Shown here in pieces: positions 9,503 to 18,457 of a DNA stretch of 64,000 bases. Under the pieces are notes generated by a model. That model searched no databases, was not told where the DNA came from, and worked only from the letters and a program-made list of their open reading frames with translations. The DNA lies in contig JANRJV010000013.1 in NCBI GenBank assembly GCA_033763795.1, forward strand, positions 1 through 64,000. The letters run 5' to 3'. Within the stretch, counting starts at the first letter, position 1, and each line of letters opens with the position of its first letter. The position numbers and the translations under genes are program-made. This DNA is from JAEUIV01 sp033763795 (GTDB lineage Bacteria; Planctomycetota; Phycisphaerae; Phycisphaerales; UBA1924).

Positions 9503-10861
9503 ATGGAAGACCTGTGGTCCGGCGATCGCCAGCGCGCCAGAAAGGCCGTCGAGCCCCTCGCCGTGCGCATGCGCCCGCGAACCCTCGCCGAGTTCGCCGG
9601 ACAGGCCCACCTCCTGGGCACGCCGGGGGACCCCGATCCGCCGCTCCTCAGACGAATGATCCGCGCAAAGACGCTCACCTCCGTCATCCTGCACGGCCCC
9701 CCCGGCACCGGCAAAACCACCCTCGCCGCGCTCATCGCCTCCGAGTGCGGCTGGCGCTTCGTCCGGGAAAACGCCGCCAACGTCTCCGTCAAGCGGATCC
9801 GCGAAGTCATCGACGAGTCGGCGCGCCGCGTCGAAGCCGGCGCTGGCCGCACCGCTCTCTTCCTCGACGAGATCCACCGCTTCTCACGCTCGCAGCAGGA
9901 CGTCCTGCTCGACGACGTGGAACGAGGCCTCGTCACGCTCATCGGGGCCACGACCGAGAACCCCATGTTCGCGGTCAACGCCGCCCTCGTCAGCCGCAGC
10001 ACCGTCTTCAGGCTCGAAGCGCTCTCGGAGGCGGACGTCGCCGCGCTCCTCCGCCGCGCCGCCGAGGACCCCGAGCGCGGAGTGGGGGGGATGCAACTCC
10101 TCATCACCGACGAAGCCATCGCCCACTGGGCCTCGGTCTGCGAAGGCGACGCCCGCCGCGCCCTCAACGCCCTCGAGGTCGCCGCGCTCTCCTCCGAACC
10201 CGGATCGACCGTCGACCTCCGCCGCGCCGAGCAGTGCGTGCAGCAGAAGATGATCGCCTACGACCACACGGGCGACCAGCACTACGACGCCATCAGCGCC
10301 TTCATCAAGAGCGTCCGAGGCAGCGACCCCGACGCCGCCGTCTACTGGCTCGCCCTCATGCTCGAAGCCGGCGAAGACCCGCGCTTCATCGCCCGCCGCC
10401 TTGCCATCCTCGCCAGCGAGGACATCGGCAACGCCGACCCGCGCGGCGTGATGATGGCCGACGCCGCATGGAACCTCGTCGAGCGCGTCGGGATGCCCGA
10501 GTGCCGCATCATCCTGAGCCAGGCGACCACCTACCTCGCCCTCGCCCCCAAGAGCAACGCCGCCTACCTCGCGATCGACGAAGCAATGTCGGACGTCCGT
10601 CACGGCCGCGTCCAGCCCGTTCCCGTCCACCTTCGCGACGCCAACAAGGTCGTCAGCCAGGGCTCCCCCGTCGAAGGCAAGGGCTACCGCTACACCCACG
10701 ACAGCCCGACCGCATCCTCGATCGGCGGCGTCAGCGACCAGAGCTACATGGGCGTCGAGAAGCGCTACTACAGGCCCGGCGACATCGGCGCCGAAAAACT
10801 CCTGCGCGAGCGCCTCGACGAAGTCCTGCGACTGCGCGGCCGCACCCGCCCGACCGACTGA
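9503..10861 (+). CDS. rarA: Replication-associated recombination protein A (AAA+ ATPase)
   Basis: RarA/MgsA acts at stalled replication forks. The 452-residue protein has Walker A GPPGTGKTT (65-73), Walker B LFLDEIHRF (119-127), sensor 1 LIGATTENP and the C-terminal tetramer region with YDHTGDQHYD, SAFIKSVRGSDPDAAVYWLA and ASEDIGNADP. Length and motif order are typical. The ATG has no Shine-Dalgarno, and TACCAT ends 6 nt upstream, so the transcript could be leaderless. The gene is divergent from the DUF1275-STAS gene, sharing an 85-bp spacer. Confidence 0.95.
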   Translation: MEDLWSGDRQRARKAVEPLAVRMRPRTLAEFAGQAHLLGTPGDPDPPLLRRMIRAKTLTSVILHGPPGTGKTTLAALIASECGWRFVRENAANVSVKRIREVIDESARRVEAGAGRTALFLDEIHRFSRSQQDVLLDDVERGLVTLIGATTENPMFAVNAALVSRSTVFRLEALSEADVAALLRRAAEDPERGVGGMQLLITDEAIAHWASVCEGDARRALNALEVAALSSEPGSTVDLRRAEQCVQQKMIAYDHTGDQHYDAISAFIKSVRGSDPDAAVYWLALMLEAGEDPRFIARRLAILASEDIGNADPRGVMMADAAWNLVERVGMPECRIILSQATTYLALAPKSNAAYLAIDEAMSDVRHGRVQPVPVHLRDANKVVSQGSPVEGKGYRYTHDSPTASSIGGVSDQSYMGVEKRYYRPGDIGAEKLLRERLDEVLRLRGRTRPTD

Positions 10862-10899
10862 AAGCAATTCCGGGACCCCCGCTGCGCCGGGATCGCACC

Positions 10900-11331
10900 T
10901 CACGCCGTCGCGCGCAGCGTCCGCGGCCCGCGACGCCGGAGGTCAACCAGCTCGCCCCCCGGGCCGATCAGCACCGCGCGGATGACCCGCCTCGGCAGCG
11001 GGATGTACCGCATCCCCAGGATCCGGCCCGTCGACGCCTCCGCCGCGTCCGCATGCACGACGACGACGCCGACCAGGCCCGATTGGCCCGAGCCCGTCGA
11101 CAACTGAATCACTGCCTCGTCGCCCACCGCCAGCGTCGCGTGCGTCCGCACGCGAATGCCGCCGATTGAGATGTCGAGCGCCATCGCCTCCGCCGTCGGA
11201 CTGAGCCCGTCGCCGGCGTCCAGGCGCGCAATCGGCAACGTCCCCTCGAGCACCATCCGGCGCTCGCGGCGTCGCTCGACCCTGGCTGGAGGCGTGTTCA
11301 TCATGCGCAATGCCGATCCGATCGAAAACAT
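10900..11331 (-). CDS. PilZ-domain protein
   Basis: The 143-residue protein carries both halves of the c-di-GMP site of PilZ domains: an Arg cluster ERRRERR (19-25) and DISIGGIRV (53-61), matching the RxxxR and D/NxSxxG motifs. Most of the protein is one PilZ barrel. It probably binds c-di-GMP, but its output is unknown. The first ATG directly follows the TGA of the upstream gene (TGAATG), suggesting coupled translation; ATGs at 11304 and 11301 are alternatives that give the more usual N-terminus MNTPPARVERR. It is the last gene of an operon with a small membrane protein and a HEAT-like protein. Confidence 0.85.
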   Translation of the reverse strand: MFSIGSALRMMNTPPARVERRRERRMVLEGTLPIARLDAGDGLSPTAEAMALDISIGGIRVRTHATLAVGDEAVIQLSTGSGQSGLVGVVVVHADAAEASTGRILGMRYIPLPRRVIRAVLIGPGGELVDLRRRGPRTLRATA

Positions 11332-11724
11332 TCATCGGTTGCCGAACAGTCGTTTCGCCAGCCGTTCGTGCTCGCTCGACGACAGGCCCCCCAGACGAGC
11401 CGCCCGGTCCAGCGCCGACCTGCTCAGCAGCAGCGCCACAGGCGGCAGCCGCGCCCCCGCTGCCAGCTTGTCGAGCGTCCGCCGGGTCAGCGGGCCCAGG
11501 CGCAGCTCCCACGCCAACCTCCGAAAAGCCCGGTATTCAGGCGTTCTCGACCGCTCATCCTGCCACGCCAGACGGGAGATCCACGCGCCCGCCACCAGCG
11601 CCGCTGCCGCCGCCAGCCCCAGCCACACCCAGATCATCAGCGACCCGGCATCTCCGCCGGACCCCGCCAACGGAATCGGGCCAAGCGACGCAAGTCCCCA
11701 AAACGCGTACCCCAGCTCACTCAC
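11332..11724 (-). CDS. Small membrane protein of unknown function
   Basis: The 130-residue protein has one clear membrane helix (about residues 30-50, IWVWLGLAAAAALVAGAW) and a basic cytoplasmic-looking region with alternating Arg/Leu helices. I recognise no family. Its ATG overlaps the stop of the HEAT-like gene (11721-11724, ATGA), and its stop touches the start of the PilZ gene. The three are therefore a tight operon and may form a membrane-linked c-di-GMP-responsive unit; this is an inference from context. Confidence 0.65.
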   Translation of the reverse strand: MSELGYAFWGLASLGPIPLAGSGGDAGSLMIWVWLGLAAAAALVAGAWISRLAWQDERSRTPEYRAFRRLAWELRLGPLTRRTLDKLAAGARLPPVALLLSRSALDRAARLGGLSSSEHERLAKRLFGNR

Positions 11725-13559
11725 GGGCGTGCTTCCTCGAACAGGGGATTTCCGGAAAATCGGGGAATCACCTGAAAGTCAGCCAGCCCCGAGCCCGCCA
11801 CCCGCGCGCGGTGCGCCGCGCGCAGCGACGCCCCACATCGCGCCGCCCGCTCCGCGACGCGCGCATCCTCATCGAGCACAAGCCGGTCCACGACCTCCGC
11901 CAGTTCAACCGCCCGCGACCGCTCCGCCGCCCAGAGCGCCGACAGCCTGTGTCCGGGCCGGGCATCATGCAGCATCGTCTCCAGCGCCTCGCCCGACCCC
12001 CCTCGACGCACCGCGTTCGCCCGCGCCCGCGCGACCGCATCATCGCGCCACGTCTCCCAGCGGCCGATCGGCCCTCGCTCCAGCAATGCTTCGACCGCGT
12101 TCGCGCGCACACGCGGACTCTCGTGCTCCACCGAACGCTCCACCAGGCGGTCCGCGTCTGCCTCCCGCACATGACGCAGCAGCAGCACCGCACGCGACAC
12201 CACGCGCTCGTCGCGCCCCATCGCCGCGTCCAGCAGCGCCGGCGCCACCCGGCCGCACCACCCCAGACGCTCCGCCGCGTCCAGCGCCGCCAGCGCCGCG
12301 ACGCCCCCCGCTCGAACCGCCCTCTCAACCAGCGCGATCCCGGGCCGCGCGTCCCGCGCCGCATCGATCCGCAGCCGCCGCGCCGCGTCCAAGCCCCGCC
12401 CCGCCGCCAGCAGCCGCATCGGGTCGTCGCGCCCGGCCGCCGCCAGCGCCAGTGCCCGCACGCACGCGTGAGGCGAGCGCGTCAGCCGCGCCATCACCGG
12501 CCCAAGCGCACGCCGCCGACCCGGGCTCCCCGCCCCCGCGAACGCACCCGCCGCACACCGCGCCACCCAGGGGTCAGCGTCGAAGCTCAGATCCATCAGG
12601 ATCTCGTCCGAAGCGGCTCCCGACTCCTGGTCGGCGAGCATGCGCGCCGCCTCCAGCCGCACCGCAGCCGAAGAATCCCCCACCGCGCGGCCGAGCAGCT
12701 CCAGCCTCGTCGCAGGCTTGATCGCCGCGGCTCGCGCCCACGCCAGCCGCCCCATCCGCGCCCCGGCGTCCGACATCAGACCATCATCATTCAGCAGCAG
12801 CTCGTCGAGCCTCGGCAGCCGCCGCAGCTCCGCGCTCCGCTCACGCGTGCGCAGCAGCGCCGCCTGCCGGAACACCTCCGCCCTGCCGGGCGAGGCGAGC
12901 ATCCCCGCCAGCCGCTCCCGGGCCACCACCGCGACCGCCGGCAGCGCCAGCATCAGCGTCGCGGCCCGCGCATCAATCTCCAGCGCCGCCCCGCGCGCCG
13001 CCGTCCGCAGGCTCATCGCCGCCGGCTGATCCGCCCGCGACAGCTCGCCCCGCACCATGGGCCCCGCCACCGGCGACACCGCGAGAACCGCCTCCAGCAC
13101 ACCGGGAAGTCGCTCCTCCAGAGCGCGGGACAGCCGCGCCGCGAGCACGCGATCGACCGCGTCCCACAGAGGCCGCTCCAGCCGCGGATCCGGCAGACCC
13201 TCCGTCGCGGGACGGCCGACCAGCGACGCCGCAACGCTTGCCGCCGCCGCCGGCGTCCGCGCCGTCAGCTCATCCAGCACGTGCGGCAGCCATCTGCGCG
13301 AACAATCCAGCGCCGCGACCTTCGCGTCCGGCGTCAAGCGATCCCAATGACTCAGTAGGCACGCGAACCCCGGCGCGCTGGGCTTCTCGTCGAGCGCATC
13401 GAGGAACGCCCCGACCAGCACGTCCACCTCGGCCGGATCAGCATGCAGCAGCGCCGAGTCGAGCGCCGCTCGCCGCAGGTCCGCCGCCAGACGCGGCAAG
13501 ACCGCCAGCGCCCGCGCCGCCGGACGGGCCGGAATCGAAGTTGACCGTGGCTCCGCCAC
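11721..13559 (-). CDS. HEAT-like helical repeat protein
   Basis: The protein (about 612 residues from the chosen GTG) is rich in Ala, Arg, Leu and built of repeated helix pairs such as DSSAAVRLEAARMLADQ, SFDADPWVARCAAGAFAGAG, HESPRVRANAVEALLERGP and DEDARVAERAARCGASL. These resemble HEAT/PBS-type repeats used for protein binding. The open frame continues to an ATG at 13712, but that extension has lower third-position GC and overlaps a candidate promoter for the gene on the other strand, so GTG at 13559 is preferred. The start is uncertain. First gene of the operon that ends with the PilZ gene. Confidence 0.72.
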   Translation of the reverse strand: MAEPRSTSIPARPAARALAVLPRLAADLRRAALDSALLHADPAEVDVLVGAFLDALDEKPSAPGFACLLSHWDRLTPDAKVAALDCSRRWLPHVLDELTARTPAAAASVAASLVGRPATEGLPDPRLERPLWDAVDRVLAARLSRALEERLPGVLEAVLAVSPVAGPMVRGELSRADQPAAMSLRTAARGAALEIDARAATLMLALPAVAVVARERLAGMLASPGRAEVFRQAALLRTRERSAELRRLPRLDELLLNDDGLMSDAGARMGRLAWARAAAIKPATRLELLGRAVGDSSAAVRLEAARMLADQESGAASDEILMDLSFDADPWVARCAAGAFAGAGSPGRRRALGPVMARLTRSPHACVRALALAAAGRDDPMRLLAAGRGLDAARRLRIDAARDARPGIALVERAVRAGGVAALAALDAAERLGWCGRVAPALLDAAMGRDERVVSRAVLLLRHVREADADRLVERSVEHESPRVRANAVEALLERGPIGRWETWRDDAVARARANAVRRGGSGEALETMLHDARPGHRLSALWAAERSRAVELAEVVDRLVLDEDARVAERAARCGASLRAAHRARVAGSGLADFQVIPRFSGNPLFEEARP

Positions 13560-13700
13560 GCTCAAGATGTCGGCCGGGCGACACGCCGGGCTTTGATCCT
13601 TCGCACGCCCCCGGCCCCATGACTGGTGCAGCCGGGCCCCACCCCCTACAAGGGAAGGCGTGACCGCCCACTCGACTTTGACGAAGTTTGGGAAAAATTC

Positions 13701-13731
13701 TTGCCTGCACATGAGTGCCCACTACACTCAT
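13701..13731 (+). promoter_or_regulatory. Candidate promoter with an overlapping 7-bp inverted repeat
   Basis: TTGCCT (13701-13706) and TACACT (13723-13728) are 16 bp apart. ATGAGTG (13711-13717) and CACTCAT (13725-13731) are perfect inverted arms separated by 7 bp and cover the spacer and the -10. That is the layout of a repressor operator. It would serve the gene at 13796. The regulator is not known. Confidence 0.4.
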
Positions 13732-13795
13732 GGCTCATCAAACGAACGCCCTTCAGGCGGATCTCGTCGTCCGCCTCATTTCCTGAGGGATACGG

Positions 13796-14341
13796 ATGAA
13801 TTCTCCTTCGAAATCCTCGAGTCTCCAAGCGTATCGACTGATTCTTTACCGCCGCGCTCTGCACCCCGAGCTCTTCCGGGTCAAGTCGCGACGAACGCTC
13901 AGCCACGGCGAGTACCAGTTCGAAGCCTGGATCATGCCCGGCTCCCACCTCCTCCGCTTTGAGTACGGCGGCGGCTGCGCCACCGAGCTCATCACCGATC
14001 AGGAAGAGGGAATCCCGGACCGCGGCGTCGTCGCCGCAATCCCCTGCGCCGGCGAACGGGACCACGAGCAGGCCTTCGGCGAGAAGATCAAGTTCGTCTC
14101 GACCGTCCAGACCGAAACCCTCCCCGAAAACCTCTACAACGCCACCTATCAGGAGCTCGTCGCCTTCGGCAAGGAGCAGGACGCAATGCTCCACACCTGG
14201 CTCGATGACGACGGCGGCAAGTGCGCCTCCATCGTCGACCTCCAGCGCTACCGCCGGGAGGTCCACGCCCAGAGCTATCACCTGATGGCACAGGGCGGCC
14301 TTGTCCTCCGCACCCAGAGCATTTTCGAGCACACCGAGTAA
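13796..14341 (+). CDS. Hypothetical protein, soluble, well-formed gene
   Basis: The 181-residue protein has no signal peptide or membrane helix. It begins MNSPSKSSSLQAYRLILYRR and has a mix of acidic and aromatic segments such as EYQFEAWIMPGSHLLRFEYGGG and AAIPCAGERDHEQAF; I do not recognise the family. The gene has a good Shine-Dalgarno (GAGGG, 6 nt before ATG), its own candidate promoter with an inverted repeat, and a strong terminator just downstream, so it looks like a separately regulated single gene. Coding bias matches its neighbours. Confidence 0.75.
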   Translation: MNSPSKSSSLQAYRLILYRRALHPELFRVKSRRTLSHGEYQFEAWIMPGSHLLRFEYGGGCATELITDQEEGIPDRGVVAAIPCAGERDHEQAFGEKIKFVSTVQTETLPENLYNATYQELVAFGKEQDAMLHTWLDDDGGKCASIVDLQRYRREVHAQSYHLMAQGGLVLRTQSIFEHTE

Positions 14342-14372
14342 GCCCCGACTCCCGGCCCAGCAGAACGACCAG

Positions 14373-14406
14373 CGGCCCCGGAAGTCCGGGGCCGTTTTCT
14401 TTTTTT
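14373..14406 (+). terminator. Rho-independent terminator
   Basis: CGGCCCCGG (14373-14381) and CCGGGGCCG (14386-14394) form a perfect 9-bp stem with a 4-nt loop, followed by a T-rich run to 14406. It ends the transcript of the hypothetical gene at 13796-14341. Confidence 0.9.
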
Positions 14407-14523
14407 CAGCGACAATGCCCGCCGCGGCCGCCCGCCGGGCCCCCCTCACGCCGGAAAGCGGCCACCGGATTCTGCTAGGAACCAGTCTCCCGCACCGCCG
14501 CATCTCTTCCTTGAAGCACGACC

Positions 14524-17500
14524 ATGACCACCACCCAACCCCCCGAGAGCGATCGCCAGTCCCGCTACAAGGCGACCCTCAACCTGCCGCGCACCGCGTT
14601 CCCCATGAAGGCGAACCTCGTCCAGAACGAGCCCGCCAGCCAGAAGCGCTGGGACGCCATGGGCCTCTACGCCGCGGTCCAGAACGCCCGCAGCGGCGCC
14701 CCGCGCTTCGTCTTCCATGACGGCCCGCCCTATGCCAACGGCAACATCCACCTCGGACACCTCCTCAACAAGTGTCTCAAGGACTTCGTCGTCCGCATCG
14801 CGCTCATGGAAGGTCGCTCCTGCCCATACGTCCCGGGCTGGGACTGTCACGGCCTGCCCATCGAGCACAAGGTCATGACCGAGCTCCAGGAAGCGGGCAA
14901 GCTCGCCAAGCTCCAGGGACTGCCCGACGATCAGCGCCGCATGGCCGTCCGCCGCGAGTGCCAGAAGTACGCCGAGAAGTTCGTCAAGCTCCAGGCCTCG
15001 CAGATGAAGCGCCTCCTGACCCTCGCCGACTACGACGACCCCTATCTCACCATGGCGCCCGCCTTCGAGGGCGCGACGCTGGAAGTCTTCGCGGACCTCG
15101 TCGCGGCCGGCCTCGTCTACCGCCAGCTCAAGAGCGTCCACTGGTCGATCGCCAACGAAACCGCCCTCGCCGACGCCGAGCTCGAGTACTACGACCGCGA
15201 AGACATCTCCGTCTACGTCGACTTCGAGGCGGACGATCAGGAGGCCGTCTACGACGCCTTCGGCCTGTCCAGGGAACTCGAAGAAGACGACGACGATCAG
15301 GACGAAGACCAGCAGAGCGGCGACGACGCGCAGCCCCCTTCGCCCCCGGCGGGCCGCCCCACGCAGCGCCCGTGCTTCATGATCTGGACCACCACTCCCT
15401 GGACGCTCCCGGCGAACGTCGCCATCGCCGTCAACCCCGCCTTCGAGTACGCGCTCGTTCGCATCGACGGCAACATCACCGTCATCGCCCACGAACTGCT
15501 CGCCAAGGTCGCCCGCGCCGGAAAGGCGGAAGACGTCCGCGTCCTCGCCACCGCCCCCGGCTCAAAGCTGCTGGGCCTGCGCTACCGCCACCCGCTCTAT
15601 CCCGACGGCTCCCGCCCCGATTTCTCGCTCCTTCCCGACGCCGCCACCCGCGGCTCCGAGCCCGCACGCGTCTACCGCATCGTCGACGCGGACTACGTCA
15701 CCCTCGAAGACGGCACGGGCCTCGTCCACACTGCCCCGGGACACGGCGCCGAGGACTACCGCACCGGCCTCAAGGACAAGCTCCCCATCTACTGCCCCGT
15801 CCGCGAGAACGGCCGCTACGACGACTCCGTCCCCCAGTGGCTCCGCGGCAACCTCATCTGGGACGCCAACCCCGAGATCGTCGAGGCCCTCCGCCGATCC
15901 GGGCATCTCTTTTACGACCACAAGTTCATGCACAGCTACCCGCACGACTGGCGCGGCAAGTCGCCCGTCATCTTCCGCGCCACCGAGCAGTGGTTCATCG
16001 CCGTCGATCAGCCCGCCGCCCCCACGGGGCGCACGCTCCGCGAGATGGCCCGCGACAACACCCAGTCGGGCATCGCATTCCATCCCCAGTGGGGACAGAG
16101 CCGACTGCTCGGCATGCTCGAATCGAGACCCGACTGGTGCATCAGCCGACAGCGCGCCTGGGGCCTGCCCATCCCCGCCTTCTACGCGCCGGACGGCGCC
16201 GTCCTCCTCACTCCCGCCTCCGTCCGCGCCGTCGCCACACTTCTTCGTGAGAAGGGCTCGGACGCCTGGTTCCAGCTCGCGCCCGCCGACCTCCTGAAGC
16301 ACTACGACCCCGCGAAAGACCAGCTCGCCCCCAAGGGCCTCGACGTCGCCTCGCTCCGCAAGGGCGAAGATATCTTCGACGTCTGGTTCGAGTCGGGCTG
16401 CTCCTGGAACGCCGTTATGCGCGAACGCAGCGGCGGCGGCTCCCGCGGCACGGACTACCCCGTCGACCTCTACCTCGAAGGCTCCGATCAGCACCGCGGC
16501 TGGTTCCAGGTCTCGCTCCTCACGTCCCTCGGCGCCACGAGCCGGCCCGCCTTCAAAGCGCTCCTCACCCACGGCTTCATCGTCGACAAAGACGGCCGCA
16601 AGATGTCCAAGAGCCTGGGCAACACGCTCGAAGTCGAGGAGCTCCTCAAGGAGTTCGGCGCCGACGTCTGCCGCTGGTGGGTCGCCACGCTCGCCTACGA
16701 CGGCGACATCCGCGCCGACATCGAGTTCTTCCGCACCGCCGGCGAGGCCTACCGCAAGGTCCGCAACACCCTCCGCTTCATCCTCAGCAACCTCGATGAC
16801 TTCGACGCCGCCGCCCCCGCCCCCGCCCCGAGCCCGACGGACCTCGACGCCTGGGTGCTCGCCTCGCTCGACGAGCTCTCGCGCACCGTGCGCGCCGCCT
16901 ACGCCGACTACGACTTCCGCCGCGCCACCACGGCTCTCTTCGACTTCTGCAACGACACCCTGAGCGCCGTCTATCTCGCCGCCATCAAGGACCGCATGTA
17001 CTGCGACCCGCCCGCCAGCGAGCGCCGCCGCCGCACGCAAGCCGCCCTCATGACCATCGCGGACACCCTCTGCCGCCTGCTCGCGCCCATCCTCCCTCAC
17101 ACCGCCGACGAGGCTTGGCGCGCCCTCCACAAGATCGACGCCAAGGACGCCTCCCGCACCGTGCACACGCAGACCTTCGCCCCGCCCTCGGGCGCCAAGG
17201 CTGACGAGAAGTGGGGGGCCGCCCTCGCCGCGCGCGACCTGGGCCTCGCCGCCCTGGAGCACACGCGCAAAGCCACCGACCTCGACAACCCCCTCGACGC
17301 CTGCGTCATCCTGCCCGACCCCGACAAGGCGCTCGGCAGGTTCAGCCCGACCGATCTCGCCGACCTCATGGGCGTCAGCCGGGTCAAGCTCGACACTCTC
17401 GCCGGCGTCGGCGAGGCCAAGGTCGTCGATCTGCGCGATCAGCCGCGCTGCGAACGCTCATGGAAACGCGATGGCACCGTGCGCCAGCGATCCGACGGCG

Positions 17501-17544
17501 GGATGCTCTCAGACCGCGATGCCGCCGCGGTGGGAGTGTCCTAA
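14524..17544 (+). CDS. ileS: Isoleucine-tRNA ligase
   Basis: The 1006-residue class I synthetase charges tRNA-Ile. It has the HIGH box as GNIHLGH (73-79), PGWDCHGLPIEHK, the CP1 editing domain (TTPWTLPANVAIAVNP, TAPGHGAEDY), WCISRQRAWGLPIP, and KMSKS at 693-697. Two things are odd. The editing domain region carries an Asp/Glu/Pro-rich insert of about 30 residues (251-284). The C-terminal zinc ribbon is degenerate: where the family has CxRCW...C.RC, this protein has PRCERSWKRDG and then no further Cys, leaving one of four ligands. The last 36 bp overlap the end of the convergent plsC gene. Identity is certain. Confidence 0.97.
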   Translation: MTTTQPPESDRQSRYKATLNLPRTAFPMKANLVQNEPASQKRWDAMGLYAAVQNARSGAPRFVFHDGPPYANGNIHLGHLLNKCLKDFVVRIALMEGRSCPYVPGWDCHGLPIEHKVMTELQEAGKLAKLQGLPDDQRRMAVRRECQKYAEKFVKLQASQMKRLLTLADYDDPYLTMAPAFEGATLEVFADLVAAGLVYRQLKSVHWSIANETALADAELEYYDREDISVYVDFEADDQEAVYDAFGLSRELEEDDDDQDEDQQSGDDAQPPSPPAGRPTQRPCFMIWTTTPWTLPANVAIAVNPAFEYALVRIDGNITVIAHELLAKVARAGKAEDVRVLATAPGSKLLGLRYRHPLYPDGSRPDFSLLPDAATRGSEPARVYRIVDADYVTLEDGTGLVHTAPGHGAEDYRTGLKDKLPIYCPVRENGRYDDSVPQWLRGNLIWDANPEIVEALRRSGHLFYDHKFMHSYPHDWRGKSPVIFRATEQWFIAVDQPAAPTGRTLREMARDNTQSGIAFHPQWGQSRLLGMLESRPDWCISRQRAWGLPIPAFYAPDGAVLLTPASVRAVATLLREKGSDAWFQLAPADLLKHYDPAKDQLAPKGLDVASLRKGEDIFDVWFESGCSWNAVMRERSGGGSRGTDYPVDLYLEGSDQHRGWFQVSLLTSLGATSRPAFKALLTHGFIVDKDGRKMSKSLGNTLEVEELLKEFGADVCRWWVATLAYDGDIRADIEFFRTAGEAYRKVRNTLRFILSNLDDFDAAAPAPAPSPTDLDAWVLASLDELSRTVRAAYADYDFRRATTALFDFCNDTLSAVYLAAIKDRMYCDPPASERRRRTQAALMTIADTLCRLLAPILPHTADEAWRALHKIDAKDASRTVHTQTFAPPSGAKADEKWGAALAARDLGLAALEHTRKATDLDNPLDACVILPDPDKALGRFSPTDLADLMGVSRVKLDTLAGVGEAKVVDLRDQPRCERSWKRDGTVRQRSDGGMLSDRDAAAVGVS

Positions 17545-18267
17545 CCGCCCCGCGCTCCGACCGCCGCCCGCCACCAACTTGCGCTGCAGGTCGCGCTGCA
17601 GCGCCGCCACCTCGCGCTCCAGCCGCGCCAGCGCCGCCTCGGGTCCGTCTCGGAAAAGCTCTTCGGGCCAGATCGGCTCGCCCGCCATCACCGCCACGCG
17701 CCGGCCCCACAGCCGGGGCATCGACCTCTGCCGCGGAAACGCGTCGAAACACCCTTCCACCGCCATCGGCACCACGGGGCACCGCGCCCGCTTGATCAGC
17801 ACCGCAACGCCCCGCTTGAACTCCTGAAGGTTTCCGTCCGGCGTGCGCGATCCCTCAGGAAACACCAGCACGGGAACGCCCAGCGCCAGCCGCGCCAGGA
17901 TCTCGCGGATCGCCCCCAGATCGCCCGACTCTTCCCTGATCGGTACCGCGTTCAGAGCCGTGATCAGCCACGCGAACGCCCGCTTCTTGAACAGCCCGGC
18001 CCGCGCCAGAAAGTGCGTCGGACGCCAGGGGTTGCACGTCGCGATCAGCGGCGGGTCAAAGTGCGACTGATGGTTCGACACCAGCAGCAACGGGCCCGTC
18101 CGCGGGATCCGCTCCATGTGGAAGCGCCGTCCGCGATACACCACCGTGAACCACAGCAGCACCACGTGCCACGCCAGCCAGTACAGCCGGCGCTGCAGAA
18201 AGCTGGGCGCGTGCCCCTTCCGCTCAGCGGCTGTCGATCCAGGCTCCATCGGCTCCGCGGCACCCAT
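17509..18267 (-). CDS. plsC: 1-acyl-sn-glycerol-3-phosphate acyltransferase
   Basis: The protein (about 252 residues) is a PlsC-type acyltransferase that makes phosphatidic acid from lysophosphatidic acid at the membrane. The catalytic NHxxxxD box is NHQSHFD (65-71), and the acceptor-binding box is FPEGSRT (136-142). A hydrophobic helix (YWLAWHVVLLWFTVVY) lies before the active site. Start choice is not firm: ATG at 18267 or 18249, the latter preceded by GGAG. The 3' end overlaps ileS tail to tail by 36 bp with no room for separate terminators. Confidence 0.88.
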   Translation of the reverse strand: MGAAEPMEPGSTAAERKGHAPSFLQRRLYWLAWHVVLLWFTVVYRGRRFHMERIPRTGPLLLVSNHQSHFDPPLIATCNPWRPTHFLARAGLFKKRAFAWLITALNAVPIREESGDLGAIREILARLALGVPVLVFPEGSRTPDGNLQEFKRGVAVLIKRARCPVVPMAVEGCFDAFPRQRSMPRLWGRRVAVMAGEPIWPEELFRDGPEAALARLEREVAALQRDLQRKLVAGGGRSAGRLGHSHRGGIAV

Positions 18268-18457
18268 GTCAAGTTGGGAAAGCGTACACCGACCACCGCC
18301 GTGCGCGACCACACGCGCGGCGCATTACTCGCACAATCCTCGCGCAAGCTTGACGAGCCCGGGGCCCGCGGCGCCGCCGGCCGCAAGTACGTTCGCCAGA
18401 GTGCCCGAGGCCTCGGGCCGGGCGCTCCAGCAGTCCTTTTCATTCGGAGGAGACACC

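Noticed and set aside
9298..11169. 623-codon plus-strand frame overlapping rarA
   Set aside because: Different frame from rarA; Arg/Pro-rich shadow without motifs.
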